NCBI RefSeq assembly: GCF_000332815.1
Contig: NZ_AOFD01000002.1
Coordinates: 1 to 64,000 of the forward strand
Length of the DNA: 64,000 nt
From: Arthrobacter nitrophenolicus
Lineage (GTDB): Bacteria; Actinomycetota; Actinomycetes; Actinomycetales; Micrococcaceae
Direction: 5' to 3'
The stretch's first letter is position 1. Every line of letters begins with the position of its first letter. The position numbers and the translations under genes were made by a program. The notes beneath the pieces were generated by a model that was not told the origin of the DNA, searched no databases, and was given only the letters and a program-made list of their open reading frames with translations. Positions 56,038-64,000 of the stretch are shown piece by piece.

Positions 56038-56498
56038 GTGCTCACCGTCTCCCGTGCCTTGGCGGCGGCGGTGGAAACCGGAGGCAGCGGTTCCTGCCCG
56101 AATTCGCCCGGATACAACGCGCCGACGGCGGACGCGGCGGCGGGCAGCGGGTGTCGTTCGAGGTCCTGGCGGGTCATCCGGAGTGCGTCCACGCCTGAGG
56201 CGTCCCGGACGAAGCTGCGCAGCAGGCGGCTGAGGTCCTGGTGGCTGGCACGCACGCCGCGTTGGCCGGCCGCGGCGGCCCGTTCCACGTCGTCGATGCG
56301 TTGCAGGTAGGCGGCCTTCAGCGCGGGAAGGTCGGTGAGGGATGCCGCGCGCGGGCGGTGTGCCGTTGTCCGCGGATGCCGGGTGACGGCAAAGACGAAG
56401 ACATACCAGCCTGCCACCACTGCCAGGAGTGCCACGCCTGCCCACATCCATACCGGGCTGTACTGGAGCGGACCGTAGAAGCCGGGTTCAGCCTGCAC
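56028..56498 (-). CDS. small membrane protein of the Bat-like operon
   Basis: 156 residues from GTG 56498, overlapping the DUF58 stop by 11 bases and the next gene start by 10. A span at VWMWAGVALLAVVAGWYVFVF is followed by a helical cytoplasmic domain (LSRLLRSFVRDASGVD). It occupies the place often held by a DUF4381-type gene in such operons; the family call is tentative. Confidence 0.7.
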   Translation of the reverse strand: MQAEPGFYGPLQYSPVWMWAGVALLAVVAGWYVFVFAVTRHPRTTAHRPRAASLTDLPALKAAYLQRIDDVERAAAAGQRGVRASHQDLSRLLRSFVRDASGVDALRMTRQDLERHPLPAAASAVGALYPGEFGQEPLPPVSTAAAKARETVSTWG

Positions 56499-57384
56499 GG
56501 CGGTGCCTTTCCAGGAGCGCGAACAGCGCGGTGACAACGCCCTGGCTGCCTGCCACGTCGCCTTCCGTGATGCCTGCCTGCCGCAGCATGGCCTTGCGGG
56601 CGGCGTCCCGCTCGGCAATGCCCTTCGTGTACGCGGCCACCACGGTGTCGGATTGGGCCAGGTGCGCGGGAAGAAAGACGTAGTCGGCAACACTGTAGAA
56701 GTCCGCGACGGCGCCGCCCGGGCCGGGCTGGCTGGGCGCCAGATCCGCGTCGCGCACCGTGAGCCAAAGGATTTCATGCTGCGCGCGAAGGCGGCGGAGC
56801 AGCCCTGCCATGGCAGGGGTGGCGGCGATTTCGTCCGCGACGACGAACAGCAGGTTCCGCCCCTTCACGGTCCGGGCCACGTGGTCCAGCTGGTCTTCGA
56901 GCCTGCTGGGTGCCACCCCGGCACCGGCGTCGCCATGCACCTGCCGGAGGAGCCGCTCCAGGTGGGCCTCGCCCCCCTTGGCCGGAATGAAGCGGGTGCG
57001 GACGGAGTCGCCGCTGACCAGCCCCACCACGTCGCCATGACGGTGGGCCAGGTAGCCCATCACGCCGAGCGCCATGACGGCGATGTCCTTCTTCGGCTCC
57101 CCCGTCCGGGAGATGGCGGCCATGTTCCGTCCGGTATCGGTGAGCAGCAGGAGCGTCTGGCGGCGGACCGCCACGTAGCGTTTGATCAGCGGCGACCCGT
57201 GCCGCGCCGACGCTTTCCAGTCAATGTCCCGCACTTCGTCTCCGGGCACGTAGGCGCGGAGATCGTCAAAGTCCAGGCTGCGGCCGCGGAACACTGAACC
57301 GTACTCGCCGTCGAGCAGGCCGCGTGCTTTGCGGTGGGCGAAGATTGCCATCTTCGACTTCACCCGCAGGAGGAGGCTGGCCAT
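56488..57384 (-). CDS. DUF58 family protein
   Basis: 298 residues with the DUF58 signature GEYGSVFRGRSLDFDDLRAYVPGDEVRDIDW, cut here as GEYGSVFRGRSLDF then YVPGDEVRDIDW, and a following VWA-like domain (LLLTDTGRNMA). DUF58 proteins accompany MoxR ATPases almost universally. It starts 8 bases after the MoxR stop. Confidence 0.92.
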   Translation of the reverse strand: MASLLLRVKSKMAIFAHRKARGLLDGEYGSVFRGRSLDFDDLRAYVPGDEVRDIDWKASARHGSPLIKRYVAVRRQTLLLLTDTGRNMAAISRTGEPKKDIAVMALGVMGYLAHRHGDVVGLVSGDSVRTRFIPAKGGEAHLERLLRQVHGDAGAGVAPSRLEDQLDHVARTVKGRNLLFVVADEIAATPAMAGLLRRLRAQHEILWLTVRDADLAPSQPGPGGAVADFYSVADYVFLPAHLAQSDTVVAAYTKGIAERDAARKAMLRQAGITEGDVAGSQGVVTALFALLERHRRAG

Positions 57385-57391
57385 GCCGGCC

Positions 57392-58399
57392 TCAGGGGGT
57401 CTGGACGGCGGCGACGACGGCGTCGATCACCGATTCCACCGGCACCTGCTCGGCCACCGCATCGAAGTTCAGGATCAGCCGGTGGCGCAGCACCCGGTGG
57501 GCCAGCGCCTTGACGTCCTCGGGTATGACATGGTCCCTGCCGTTCAGCAGCGCGACGGCCCGGGCCGCCTGGCTGAAGGCGATGCTGGCACGCGGGCTGG
57601 CACCGAACTCGATGAAGCCGGCCAGCCGCTGGTCGATGTACTGGTGGGCGTTGCGGGTGACGAAGACCAGCCCCACGATGTAGTTGACGATGGCGGGATC
57701 GATGTAGATCCGCCGGACGATCTCCTGCACTTCAGCCACGGAATCCAGTGACGCTGCTGCCGCCGGAGCCTGCTCCAGCGTGTAGACGCCGGCGTCGATC
57801 CGCCGGATGATTTCCGCTTCCTCGGCCGGAGACGGATAGTCCAGCACATCCTTGAGCATGAACCGGTCCATCTGCGCTTCCGGGAGCTGGTAGGTGCCTT
57901 CCTGTTCGATGGGGTTCTGGGTGGCGAGCACCAGGAACGGTGACGGCAGCCGGTAGTCCTGGCCGCCGATCGAGGTCTGGCGCTCCTGCATTGCCTCCAG
58001 CATGGCGCTCTGGGTCTTGGCGCTGGAGCGGTTGATTTCGTCGAGCAGGACGATGTTGGCGTGGACGGGGCCGAGCTGAGTGATGAAGGTTCCTTTGGCG
58101 GCGTCGTAAATCTGCGTTCCCACGATGTCGCTGGGCAGCAGGTCCGGGGTGCACTGGATCCTGCGGAATTCGGCGCTGACCGCTTCAGCCACCGTCTGCG
58201 CCGCGGTGGTCTTGGCAAGGCCCGGGACGCTTTCCAGCAGGATGTGGCCGCCCGTCAGCAGCCCCACCAGCAGTGACTCCCGCAGCCGGGACTGGCCCAC
58301 CACCTTGGCTTCAAAGCTCCGGGAAATACTGGCGGCCACCTGCTGTGCCCGTGCCAGCTCCGCCGGTTCGATCCTCGCGGACGCACTGGTTTGAAGCAC
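57392..58399 (-). CDS. MoxR-type AAA+ ATPase
   Basis: 335 residues. A Walker A variant ESVPGLAKTT, Walker B IVLLDEINRSSAKTQ, sensor ATQNPIEQEGTYQLPEAQMDRF and the C-terminal lid place it in the MoxR family, chaperone-like ATPases that load or activate VWA-domain proteins. It is the first gene of the six-gene leftward operon, whose other members are DUF58, a small membrane protein, two VWA proteins and a TPR protein. Confidence 0.95.
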   Translation of the reverse strand: MLQTSASARIEPAELARAQQVAASISRSFEAKVVGQSRLRESLLVGLLTGGHILLESVPGLAKTTAAQTVAEAVSAEFRRIQCTPDLLPSDIVGTQIYDAAKGTFITQLGPVHANIVLLDEINRSSAKTQSAMLEAMQERQTSIGGQDYRLPSPFLVLATQNPIEQEGTYQLPEAQMDRFMLKDVLDYPSPAEEAEIIRRIDAGVYTLEQAPAAAASLDSVAEVQEIVRRIYIDPAIVNYIVGLVFVTRNAHQYIDQRLAGFIEFGASPRASIAFSQAARAVALLNGRDHVIPEDVKALAHRVLRHRLILNFDAVAEQVPVESVIDAVVAAVQTP

Positions 58400-58503
58400 T
58401 GTCTATCCCCCTGGTGGCTGTTCGTGGCCGTGCCCTGCGCCCTTGGCTGGAACAGATGCACTTCGCCGCCATCCTATCCAAGACCCGAACCGCGGATCCG
58501 GCA

Positions 58504-58521
58504 ATGGGGACCCCTCCCCAT
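58504..58521. promoter_or_regulatory. inverted repeat in a divergent promoter region
   Basis: ATGGGGA-CCCC-TCCCCAT, a perfect 7-4-7 inverted repeat, lies in the 150 bp between moxR (leftward) and a small rightward gene, 29 bases before the latter's ATG. It could be an operator for both; no regulator is known. Confidence 0.45.
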
Positions 58522-58549
58522 CAGGGCCCGGCAGGTCTATCCTTTTGCC

Positions 58550-58753
58550 ATGATTGAGCTTCCAGCCAGTTATAAGGAATTTCTCGCCGACAAGAACGAG
58601 ATGTTCGTCAGCACTGTAAGGCCTGTCCTGATGCAGTCCGCAGCAGACAAGCTCCACGGGGTCCGGGTTACGTACAACCCCGGAGCCACCGGCCACCAGG
58701 CCCACCTCGACGACAGCATTCCCTTCGGGGTTGTGGTCGAGGACATCGACTAA
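58550..58753 (+). CDS. conserved-looking small protein
   Basis: 67 residues (MIELPASYKEFLADKNEMFV...), with codon use like its neighbours and an acidic end VVVEDID. No family is recognised. It ends eight bases before the convergent ABC permease gene. Confidence 0.6.
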   Translation: MIELPASYKEFLADKNEMFVSTVRPVLMQSAADKLHGVRVTYNPGATGHQAHLDDSIPFGVVVEDID

Positions 58754-58760
58754 GCAGGCC

Positions 58761-59633
58761 CTAGCCCCGCACCGCTCCGGAGAGGGCGAAGGAACTGCCG
58801 GACCACCTTGCCACAATGATGTACAGGGCCAGGACCGGCAGTGAATAGAGGATCGAGAATGCGGCCAGCTGGCCGTACGCGACTGCCCCGTGCTGTCCGA
58901 AGAAGCTGTAGATGGACACCGCGGCGGGCTGCCGCGCTTCGGACAGGAGCAGCACGAACGGGACGAAGAAGTTCCCCCACGCCTGGATGAACACGAAGAT
59001 AAAGACGACGCCGAGGCCCTGGCGCATAAGTGGCAGGACGATGGTGCGCAGCGCCGCCATCCTTGAGGCACCATCCACCCAGGCGGCCTCCTCCAGGGAC
59101 ACCGGCACGCCGTCCATGAAGTTCCTGGTCATCCAGATGGCCATGGGCAGCGTGGTGGTGGCCATGAAGAAGATGGTGGCCGGCATGGAGTCCAGCAGTT
59201 CCAGCTGGACGAACAGGCCGTACACCGGAACCATGATGGCCGTGATGGGCAGGCAGGTGCCGAACAGGACCGCGTATAGGAACGGCGTGTCAAACCGGGA
59301 CCGGTAACGGGACAGCGGATAGGCCGCCAGTACGGCGGCCACCAGCGTGACGGCCCCTGTCCCGGCGGACAGCACCACGCTGTTCCACAGCGGCCGCAGC
59401 AGCAGTTCCGGGGTCAGGACGGCGGCGAAGTTCTCCAACCCGGGCTGGTGCGGCACCCTGGTTTCGTGTCCGGCCTGCGGGTCCAGGGAGCCCAGGACCA
59501 GCCACAGGAGCGGCAACAGGAAACACGCGCCCACCAGCAGCAGGGCCAGGTCCGCCGGGGTGGTGCCGCGTCTGCGCTGGGGTGCCAGCGCCTGCACCCC
59601 ACGGGGCGGCAGCGTCCTCGCCGCGGCGGTCAT
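58761..59633 (-). CDS. ABC sugar importer permease, MalG-like
   Basis: 290 residues with six spans (LALLLVGACFLLPLLWLVLG onward) and the EAA loop EAAWVDGASRMAALRTIVLP. The ATG at 59633 overlaps the other permease stop by four bases. The importer has a binding protein and two permeases but no ATPase, as usual for systems sharing MsiK. Confidence 0.92.
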   Translation of the reverse strand: MTAAARTLPPRGVQALAPQRRRGTTPADLALLLVGACFLLPLLWLVLGSLDPQAGHETRVPHQPGLENFAAVLTPELLLRPLWNSVVLSAGTGAVTLVAAVLAAYPLSRYRSRFDTPFLYAVLFGTCLPITAIMVPVYGLFVQLELLDSMPATIFFMATTTLPMAIWMTRNFMDGVPVSLEEAAWVDGASRMAALRTIVLPLMRQGLGVVFIFVFIQAWGNFFVPFVLLLSEARQPAAVSIYSFFGQHGAVAYGQLAAFSILYSLPVLALYIIVARWSGSSFALSGAVRG

Positions 59634-60511
59634 GCCCGCGGCTCCTTCAGCAGCCGGATGTACACGACGCCGAACGCCGCGCCGATCAGGATGAGCACGG
59701 AAGCCACCGCCGTCCCGTACCCGATGTCGCCGAACTTGAAAGCCTCCTGGTAGGCCAGGATGGGCAGCGTGGTGCTGGCGTTGGCCGGCCCGCCCGCCGT
59801 CATCACCCAGACCAGGGTGAAGACGGCCAGGGTCTGCAGGGTGATGAGCATCAGGTTGGTGGCGATGCTGCCCCGGATCATGGGCAGTGTGATGAAGAGC
59901 AGCCGCTGCCAGCCCCGGGCGCCGTCCATTTGGGCAGCCTCCGTGACCTCGGTGGGAACGTCGTTGAGGGCGGCCTTGTACACGAGCATGGAGAAGGCCG
60001 TTCCGCGCCACACGTTGGCCAGCATCACGGCCACCATGGGGAACGCGTACAGCCACTCCGGCCTGCCGAAGCCCAGGGCCCCGAGCAGCTGGTTAAGCGT
60101 CCCGTCCTTGCTGAAGTACGCGTAGGCGGCGAAGGCGGCCACGATCTCGGGCAGCACCCATGCGGCCACCACGGCCGTCCCGACGAGGGATGCGACGGCC
60201 GGCCGTGCCCGGCGCATCAGTACGGCGATGGCCAGGCCCAGCAGGTTCTGGCCGAGCACCGCAGATCCTCCCACGAACAGGACCGTGAGCCCGAGGGAGA
60301 GCGGGAAGACGGGGTCGGTGAGCAGCCGCTGGTAATTTTCCAGGCCCACCCATTCGGGATTCCTGGCGCTGCGGCCGGTCAGTCCGGCATTGGTCAGCGA
60401 CGCCTGGAAGGCCCACAGCACGGGGCCGGCGAGGAAGACCAGCAGGAGCAAAACGGCAGGGAGGACCGGCAGGTAGCGGACCAGCTGCCGGGCCCGGTGG
60501 CTCAGCAGCAC
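59630..60511 (-). CDS. ABC sugar importer permease, MalF-like
   Basis: 293 residues, six spans (YLPVLPAVLLLLVFLAGPVL onward), EAA loop EAAQMDGARGWQRLLFITLP. It starts three bases after the binding-protein stop. It is the partner of the MalG-like permease. Confidence 0.92.
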   Translation of the reverse strand: MLLSHRARQLVRYLPVLPAVLLLLVFLAGPVLWAFQASLTNAGLTGRSARNPEWVGLENYQRLLTDPVFPLSLGLTVLFVGGSAVLGQNLLGLAIAVLMRRARPAVASLVGTAVVAAWVLPEIVAAFAAYAYFSKDGTLNQLLGALGFGRPEWLYAFPMVAVMLANVWRGTAFSMLVYKAALNDVPTEVTEAAQMDGARGWQRLLFITLPMIRGSIATNLMLITLQTLAVFTLVWVMTAGGPANASTTLPILAYQEAFKFGDIGYGTAVASVLILIGAAFGVVYIRLLKEPRA

Positions 60512-60514
60512 AGG

Positions 60515-61867
60515 TTACTTCCGGACGGTCTTGTCGCCGCCCACAATATCCGTGACTGCTGCATCGTAGTCGGCGGCGGCCTGCTCCGGCGTCCGGCTGC
60601 CGGTGATGACCGCCTCGGTTGCCTCCTGGACAGCGGCGGAGATCCGGGGGTAGTCGGACGTGGCCGGCCGGTACCGGGTGACCTTCACCAGGTCTGAGAC
60701 GTCCTTCACGAAGGGGTTGGCGTCCTGGTAGCCGGGGTCTGCAGCCACGTCTGTCCGGACGGCGATCTGCGAGCTCTCCACGGTGAACGCCAGGGAGTTC
60801 TTCTGGTTCAGCGCCGTCGACAGGAACTTGAACGCCAGGTCCGGCTCCTTGGTTTCGGCGCCCACTGCCAGGGTCCAGCCGCCGGACATGCTGACTGCGC
60901 CGGGAGCGTCACCGTTCTGGGTGGGGAACGGGGCCACGCCCATGTCCTGCTCGTAGCCGGGCCACTCGTAGCTGCCGCCCTTTTGCCAGAACGACGGCGC
61001 GTAGGAGCCTTCCACGGTGGCGCCCAGCTTTCCGTCCGGGAACCATTCGCCGAACACCTTCTTCCAGACGTTCGCGTCCAGTGCCTCCGCGGGGGTGACG
61101 GCCAACTGTTCGTCATAGAGCGTCTTGAGGAAGCCCAGCGAGTCCTTGAATCCGGCGGACCCGACGACCCATTTCTTGGATTCCTCGTCGTAGAGGCTGG
61201 ATCCGGTGCCGTAGAGCAGTTCGTAGAACCCCTGCATGACGGTGCCCTCGCCGGTTCCCTTGCCTGCGTACATGTTGAACGGGATGGCGGAGGGATCGTT
61301 GGCTTTGATCTTCCGGGCGGCGTCGAGGATGTCCTGCCAGCTGCGCGGTTGCCAGGGTTCGCTGATGCCGGCGGCCGCTAAGACTTTCTTGTTGTACCAG
61401 ATGGCCCGGGTATCGGTGCCCAGCGGCACCGCGTACGTGCCGCCGTCGTCCGCGCGGCCGGCTGCCTTGGCGGCGTCGTCGTATTTGTCCCAGTCCTCCC
61501 ACCCCTCAAGGTGGGAGTCAAGCTTCAGGAGGTAGCCCGCGTCCACGTCCGAGCGAACCTTGAACGTGTCCTCGTAGAACACGTCGGGCGCGGTGGACGG
61601 CGAGCGCAGGGCGAGGGCCAGCTTTGTGCCGTAGTCATCGTCGTTGCCGTGAATGGGCTGCAGCTCAACGGTGACGCCCTGGTTCGCTGCCTCGAACTCC
61701 TCCTTGGCCGACTGGAACATCGTGTCCAGCGCGGTGAAGGAATCCGTCTTCTGGTACGCCACTTTCAGGGTCTTGGACCCCTCGTCCGGAGTACCGGGAC
61801 TGCAGGCCGCCAGCGCAACCAGTGCCGCGGCGAACAATGACATGTTTTTCAGGGCCCGGTGACGCAT
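60515..61867 (-). CDS. ABC sugar-binding lipoprotein
   Basis: 450 residues. The signal peptide ends in the lipobox LAAC with the Cys at residue 22 (ALVALAACSPG). The mature protein is a family 1 solute-binding protein (VFYEDTFKVRSDVDAGYLL, GTDTRAIWYNKKVLAAAGI). The sugar is unknown. A promoter TTGATT-N17-TAGCAT lies upstream; the ROK gene probably regulates it. Confidence 0.92.
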   Translation of the reverse strand: MRHRALKNMSLFAAALVALAACSPGTPDEGSKTLKVAYQKTDSFTALDTMFQSAKEEFEAANQGVTVELQPIHGNDDDYGTKLALALRSPSTAPDVFYEDTFKVRSDVDAGYLLKLDSHLEGWEDWDKYDDAAKAAGRADDGGTYAVPLGTDTRAIWYNKKVLAAAGISEPWQPRSWQDILDAARKIKANDPSAIPFNMYAGKGTGEGTVMQGFYELLYGTGSSLYDEESKKWVVGSAGFKDSLGFLKTLYDEQLAVTPAEALDANVWKKVFGEWFPDGKLGATVEGSYAPSFWQKGGSYEWPGYEQDMGVAPFPTQNGDAPGAVSMSGGWTLAVGAETKEPDLAFKFLSTALNQKNSLAFTVESSQIAVRTDVAADPGYQDANPFVKDVSDLVKVTRYRPATSDYPRISAAVQEATEAVITGSRTPEQAAADYDAAVTDIVGGDKTVRK

Positions 61868-61932
61868 GGTGCTCCATTCAGTTAAAGCTGCGGACCCCGT
61901 TGTCAGCGGGCCCCAGCCGCGGCAATATGCAC

Positions 61933-61961
61933 ATGCTAGATGGGCGGGATGCCGCAATCAA
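61933..61961 (-). promoter_or_regulatory. promoter of the second sugar ABC operon
   Basis: On the minus strand, -35 TTGATT (61961-61956), 17-bp spacer and -10 TAGCAT (61938-61933) fit a sigma-70-type promoter about 66 bases before the binding-protein ATG. It lies in the short gap after the ROK regulator gene, so the transporter can be transcribed apart from its regulator. Confidence 0.55.
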
Positions 61962-61983
61962 GGCACCGGTCCAATGCGTCGGG

Positions 61984-63237
61984 TCAGCTCTCCAGCAGCA
62001 GCCGCTGGGCGCGGGGGGCAAGGGTGTGTTCCAGCACCAGCGAGGCTGCACCGATGGCACCCACGTCCTCCCCCACGCCGGTCCCCACCACCTCGATGGG
62101 GTGGATCAGCCGGGCCGCACTGTTGGCATCCAGCACCGGCGGAACCTTCGCCAGGAAACGTTCTGCCATGCCGCTCCAGAAGGGGCCGCCGAAGACCACG
62201 CGTTCGACGTCCAGGGTGTTGGTGACCACCGATACCGCCCGGGCAACCAGCACGGCGGACTTGTCGATGATGGCGGCAGCGCGCTGGTCGCCGGCGTCGG
62301 CCAGTTCGCAGAGCCTGGCGAAGCTTTGCTGGATCTCGGCGCCGCTGTTTCCGGCACGGGAGCCGTCCAGGATGCCGGCAGCCTCGGCTTCCGCCACGAG
62401 GACCTGGGGGATGCAGGAGGATTTCACGCAGCCCCGCAGCCCGCAGTCGCACTCGGGCCCGTCAGGGTCCACCACAATATGGCCGATCTCGCCGGCATTG
62501 CCGGACGTTCCCCGCACCACTTCATCATTGAGCACTATGCCGCAGCCGATGCCGGTACCCATGTACATGAACACGAAGCTGCCCGCGCCGCTGGGTCCGC
62601 CGGCCCATGTTTCGGCGACAGCGGCACTTGTCACGTCCTTGTCCACGAGGACCGAGTAGCCGGTGGCGTCCGAGAGCGCATTGCGCAGCTCCACCCGGTC
62701 CCAGCCCGGCAGCAGCGGCGGGTCCACCACAGTTCCGTTGTCCAGGTCGATGGGACCCGGTGCCGCGACCCCGAGGCCGGCAATCCGGTCCCGGTCTACC
62801 CCTGAGTCCTCCACAAGCTGGCCGATTTCGGCCGCGATGGTGCTGATCACGGCGGACGGATCGTTGCCGCCCGGGGTCTTGATCCGCGAGTGCCGCACCA
62901 CGGCGCCCACGAGGTCAAGGACCACGAAGGTTGTGACGGCGGGATCGAGGTGGACGCCCAGGGCGTACATGCCGCGGGGGTTGAGGCGGAGGATGGTGCG
63001 GGGCTTTCCGGGCCCGCTGCCTTCCTTGCCGGCTTCGACAATGAGGTTCTGGTCCAGGAGGCGGCGGGAGATATTGGAAATGGTCTGCGGTGACAGACCG
63101 ACGATTCCTGCGAGCTCAACGCGGCTCAGCCCGCCCGAGGACCTGCGGATGGCATCAAGGATCACCGTGAGGTTGAAGTCGCCCATCCGGGGCAGGTTGG
63201 TTCCGCGCCTCGGAGAGGCCTGGCGGATCTCGGTCAC
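61984..63237 (-). CDS. ROK-family transcriptional regulator
   Basis: 417 residues. An N-terminal winged helix (GGLSRVELAGIVGLSPQTISN) precedes the ROK sugar-kinase-like domain with GVAAPGPIDLDNG, FVFMYMGTGIGCGI and the zinc motif CDCGLRGC. Such proteins repress sugar operons and respond to free or phosphorylated sugars. It lies directly upstream of the ABC operon in the same direction. Confidence 0.92.
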   Translation of the reverse strand: MTEIRQASPRRGTNLPRMGDFNLTVILDAIRRSSGGLSRVELAGIVGLSPQTISNISRRLLDQNLIVEAGKEGSGPGKPRTILRLNPRGMYALGVHLDPAVTTFVVLDLVGAVVRHSRIKTPGGNDPSAVISTIAAEIGQLVEDSGVDRDRIAGLGVAAPGPIDLDNGTVVDPPLLPGWDRVELRNALSDATGYSVLVDKDVTSAAVAETWAGGPSGAGSFVFMYMGTGIGCGIVLNDEVVRGTSGNAGEIGHIVVDPDGPECDCGLRGCVKSSCIPQVLVAEAEAAGILDGSRAGNSGAEIQQSFARLCELADAGDQRAAAIIDKSAVLVARAVSVVTNTLDVERVVFGGPFWSGMAERFLAKVPPVLDANSAARLIHPIEVVGTGVGEDVGAIGAASLVLEHTLAPRAQRLLLES

Positions 63238-63371
63238 GGTGTCCCCTAAACTTCTTCGGCCACGTGGTTGTGGTGCTGCTTGAATCGTACGTTACGCGTA
63301 GGCGCAGACCCATAGGGCGCGACGGCGGCGCGGCCTACTTTGCGCATACATTTACCGGACCTTGCGTACCT

Positions 63372-64000
63372 TTACTGGAACTTGCGCTTGATGCTCCGGG
63401 TCACCAGGAACTTGGGGTTCTGCCCTTCGACGGCAGTGGGTCCCACCTGGCGCTCCAGCGCCGGGAGGTAGGGCAGGTGCCGGTTGTACACGGTCCACAG
63501 TTCACCGTCCGGGGCCAGCACGCGCCCCGCGGCCTCGATCATTTTCAGCCCGGCGCCGGCATGCACTCCGGCCCCGACGTGGAACGGCGGATTCAGCAGC
63601 ACCAGGTCGGCGCTGCCGGCCTCCATGGTGCTGAGCGCGTCATCCTGCAGGACGCGGATGCGGTCCTGAAGCCCGTTCGCACGGGCAGTGGCCAGGGCGG
63701 AGGCCACGGCAGCGGCCGACTGGTCGGTGGCGGTGACGGTGGATTCGGGTGAGTGGCGGGCATACATGGCAGCGAGGATGCCGGTGCCGCAGCCGAGGTC
63801 AACAGCGTGGCGGGCGGGTTTCATGGCCGGCAGGAACGTCAGCAGGAACCGGGTGCCGATGTCCAGCTTCGGGCCGGCAAAGACGGCCCCGTGCGCGGCG
63901 ACCTCCAGGTCCAGTTCGGCAAGATGGCCGACGACGGGGAAGCGGTCCGGCTCCCGGGTTGCCTTGGTGCCGGTGGCAAGGATGACACGGGACTTTTGCC
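63372..64000 (-). CDS. RsmC/RlmG-like rRNA guanine methyltransferase, 5'-truncated by the window
   Basis: The frame is open to the window edge, so the start lies outside; the internal Met at 63824 is not the start. LDIGTRFLLTFLP, the SAM motif DLGCGTGILA and the catalytic NPPFHVGAG identify the RsmC/RlmG class, which methylates N2 of a guanine in rRNA. The C-terminus KRKFQ is followed by a near-copy of its own last codons. Confidence 0.88.
   Translation of the reverse strand, partial: QKSRVILATGTKATREPDRFPVVGHLAELDLEVAAHGAVFAGPKLDIGTRFLLTFLPAMKPARHAVDLGCGTGILAAMYARHSPESTVTATDQSAAAVASALATARANGLQDRIRVLQDDALSTMEAGSADLVLLNPPFHVGAGVHAGAGLKMIEAAGRVLAPDGELWTVYNRHLPYLPALERQVGPTAVEGQNPKFLVTRSIKRKFQ

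Overview
The window is high-GC DNA from an actinobacterium, most likely an Arthrobacter/Pseudarthrobacter-type member of the Micrococcales. The signs are the class Ib ribonucleotide reductase set nrdHIEF, the actinobacterial trio MSMEG_4193/DUF3090/SCO1664, frequent GTG starts, ATGA/GTGA gene overlaps, and a GGTTGAGCCTGTCGAAACC-type hairpin of a kind I recall as common in Micrococcales. I see no rRNA, tRNA, CRISPR array, transposase or phage gene.

Bases 1-15.5 kb are a stress/dormancy-like island. A truncated 2-oxoacid dehydrogenase E2 and an acyl carrier protein run rightward. Facing them is a long leftward operon: pyridoxamine-oxidase-fold protein, metal P-type ATPase, second P-type ATPase, PEP synthase, a fused beta-phosphoglucomutase/GH65 phosphorylase, and phosphofructokinase. 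Then come a flavodoxin, a DUF5655 protein, a GyrI-like protein, a DUF1003 membrane protein and a YegP-like protein. Several promoters carry copies of a GGGAC-N4-GTCCC-type palindrome resembling the mycobacterial DosR/DevR box. Before three start codons the box is centred exactly 42.5 bp upstream (ppsA, the pyridoxamine-oxidase gene, the GyrI-like gene), and a fourth fits the same spacing from an inferred start site (flavodoxin). This suggests leaderless transcripts and one shared activator. It is the strongest candidate for something not described before.

15.5-25.9 kb holds an ABC-2 exporter, a DUF5129-like secreted protein, an SDR dehydrogenase, a double-domain universal stress protein, an HNH nuclease with a possible modified-base-reading N-domain, two alpha/beta hydrolases and a glycosyltransferase. 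25.9-31.9 kb is a fructan/sucrose-type operon: a LacI regulator whose promoter carries two near-identical operators, an ABC importer and a GH32 enzyme. 32-39.2 kb has a solute-binding/VWA chimera, a thioredoxin-reductase-like protein lacking CxxC paired with a UBP zinc finger, and the phosphatase/DUF3090/kinase-fold trio. 39.2-39.9 kb is non-coding. 39.9-43.9 kb is nrdHIEF. 44.3-47.8 kb is a membrane-lipid modification operon (FAD oxidoreductase, DUF1365, cyclopropane-synthase-like methyltransferase). 47.9-53 kb has a LysR regulator, a DUF2004 protein, metE and metF. 53.3-58.4 kb is a MoxR/DUF58/VWA/TPR (Bat-like) operon. 58.7-63.2 kb is a second sugar ABC importer with a ROK regulator. The window ends in an RsmC/RlmG-like methyltransferase.

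Fifteen frameshifts occur in 13 genes, including the normally essential nrdF and the otherwise intact metE. Every one is repaired by adding a single base, and none needs a base removed. I therefore read them as sequence errors rather than gene decay, and I annotate each gene across its break.
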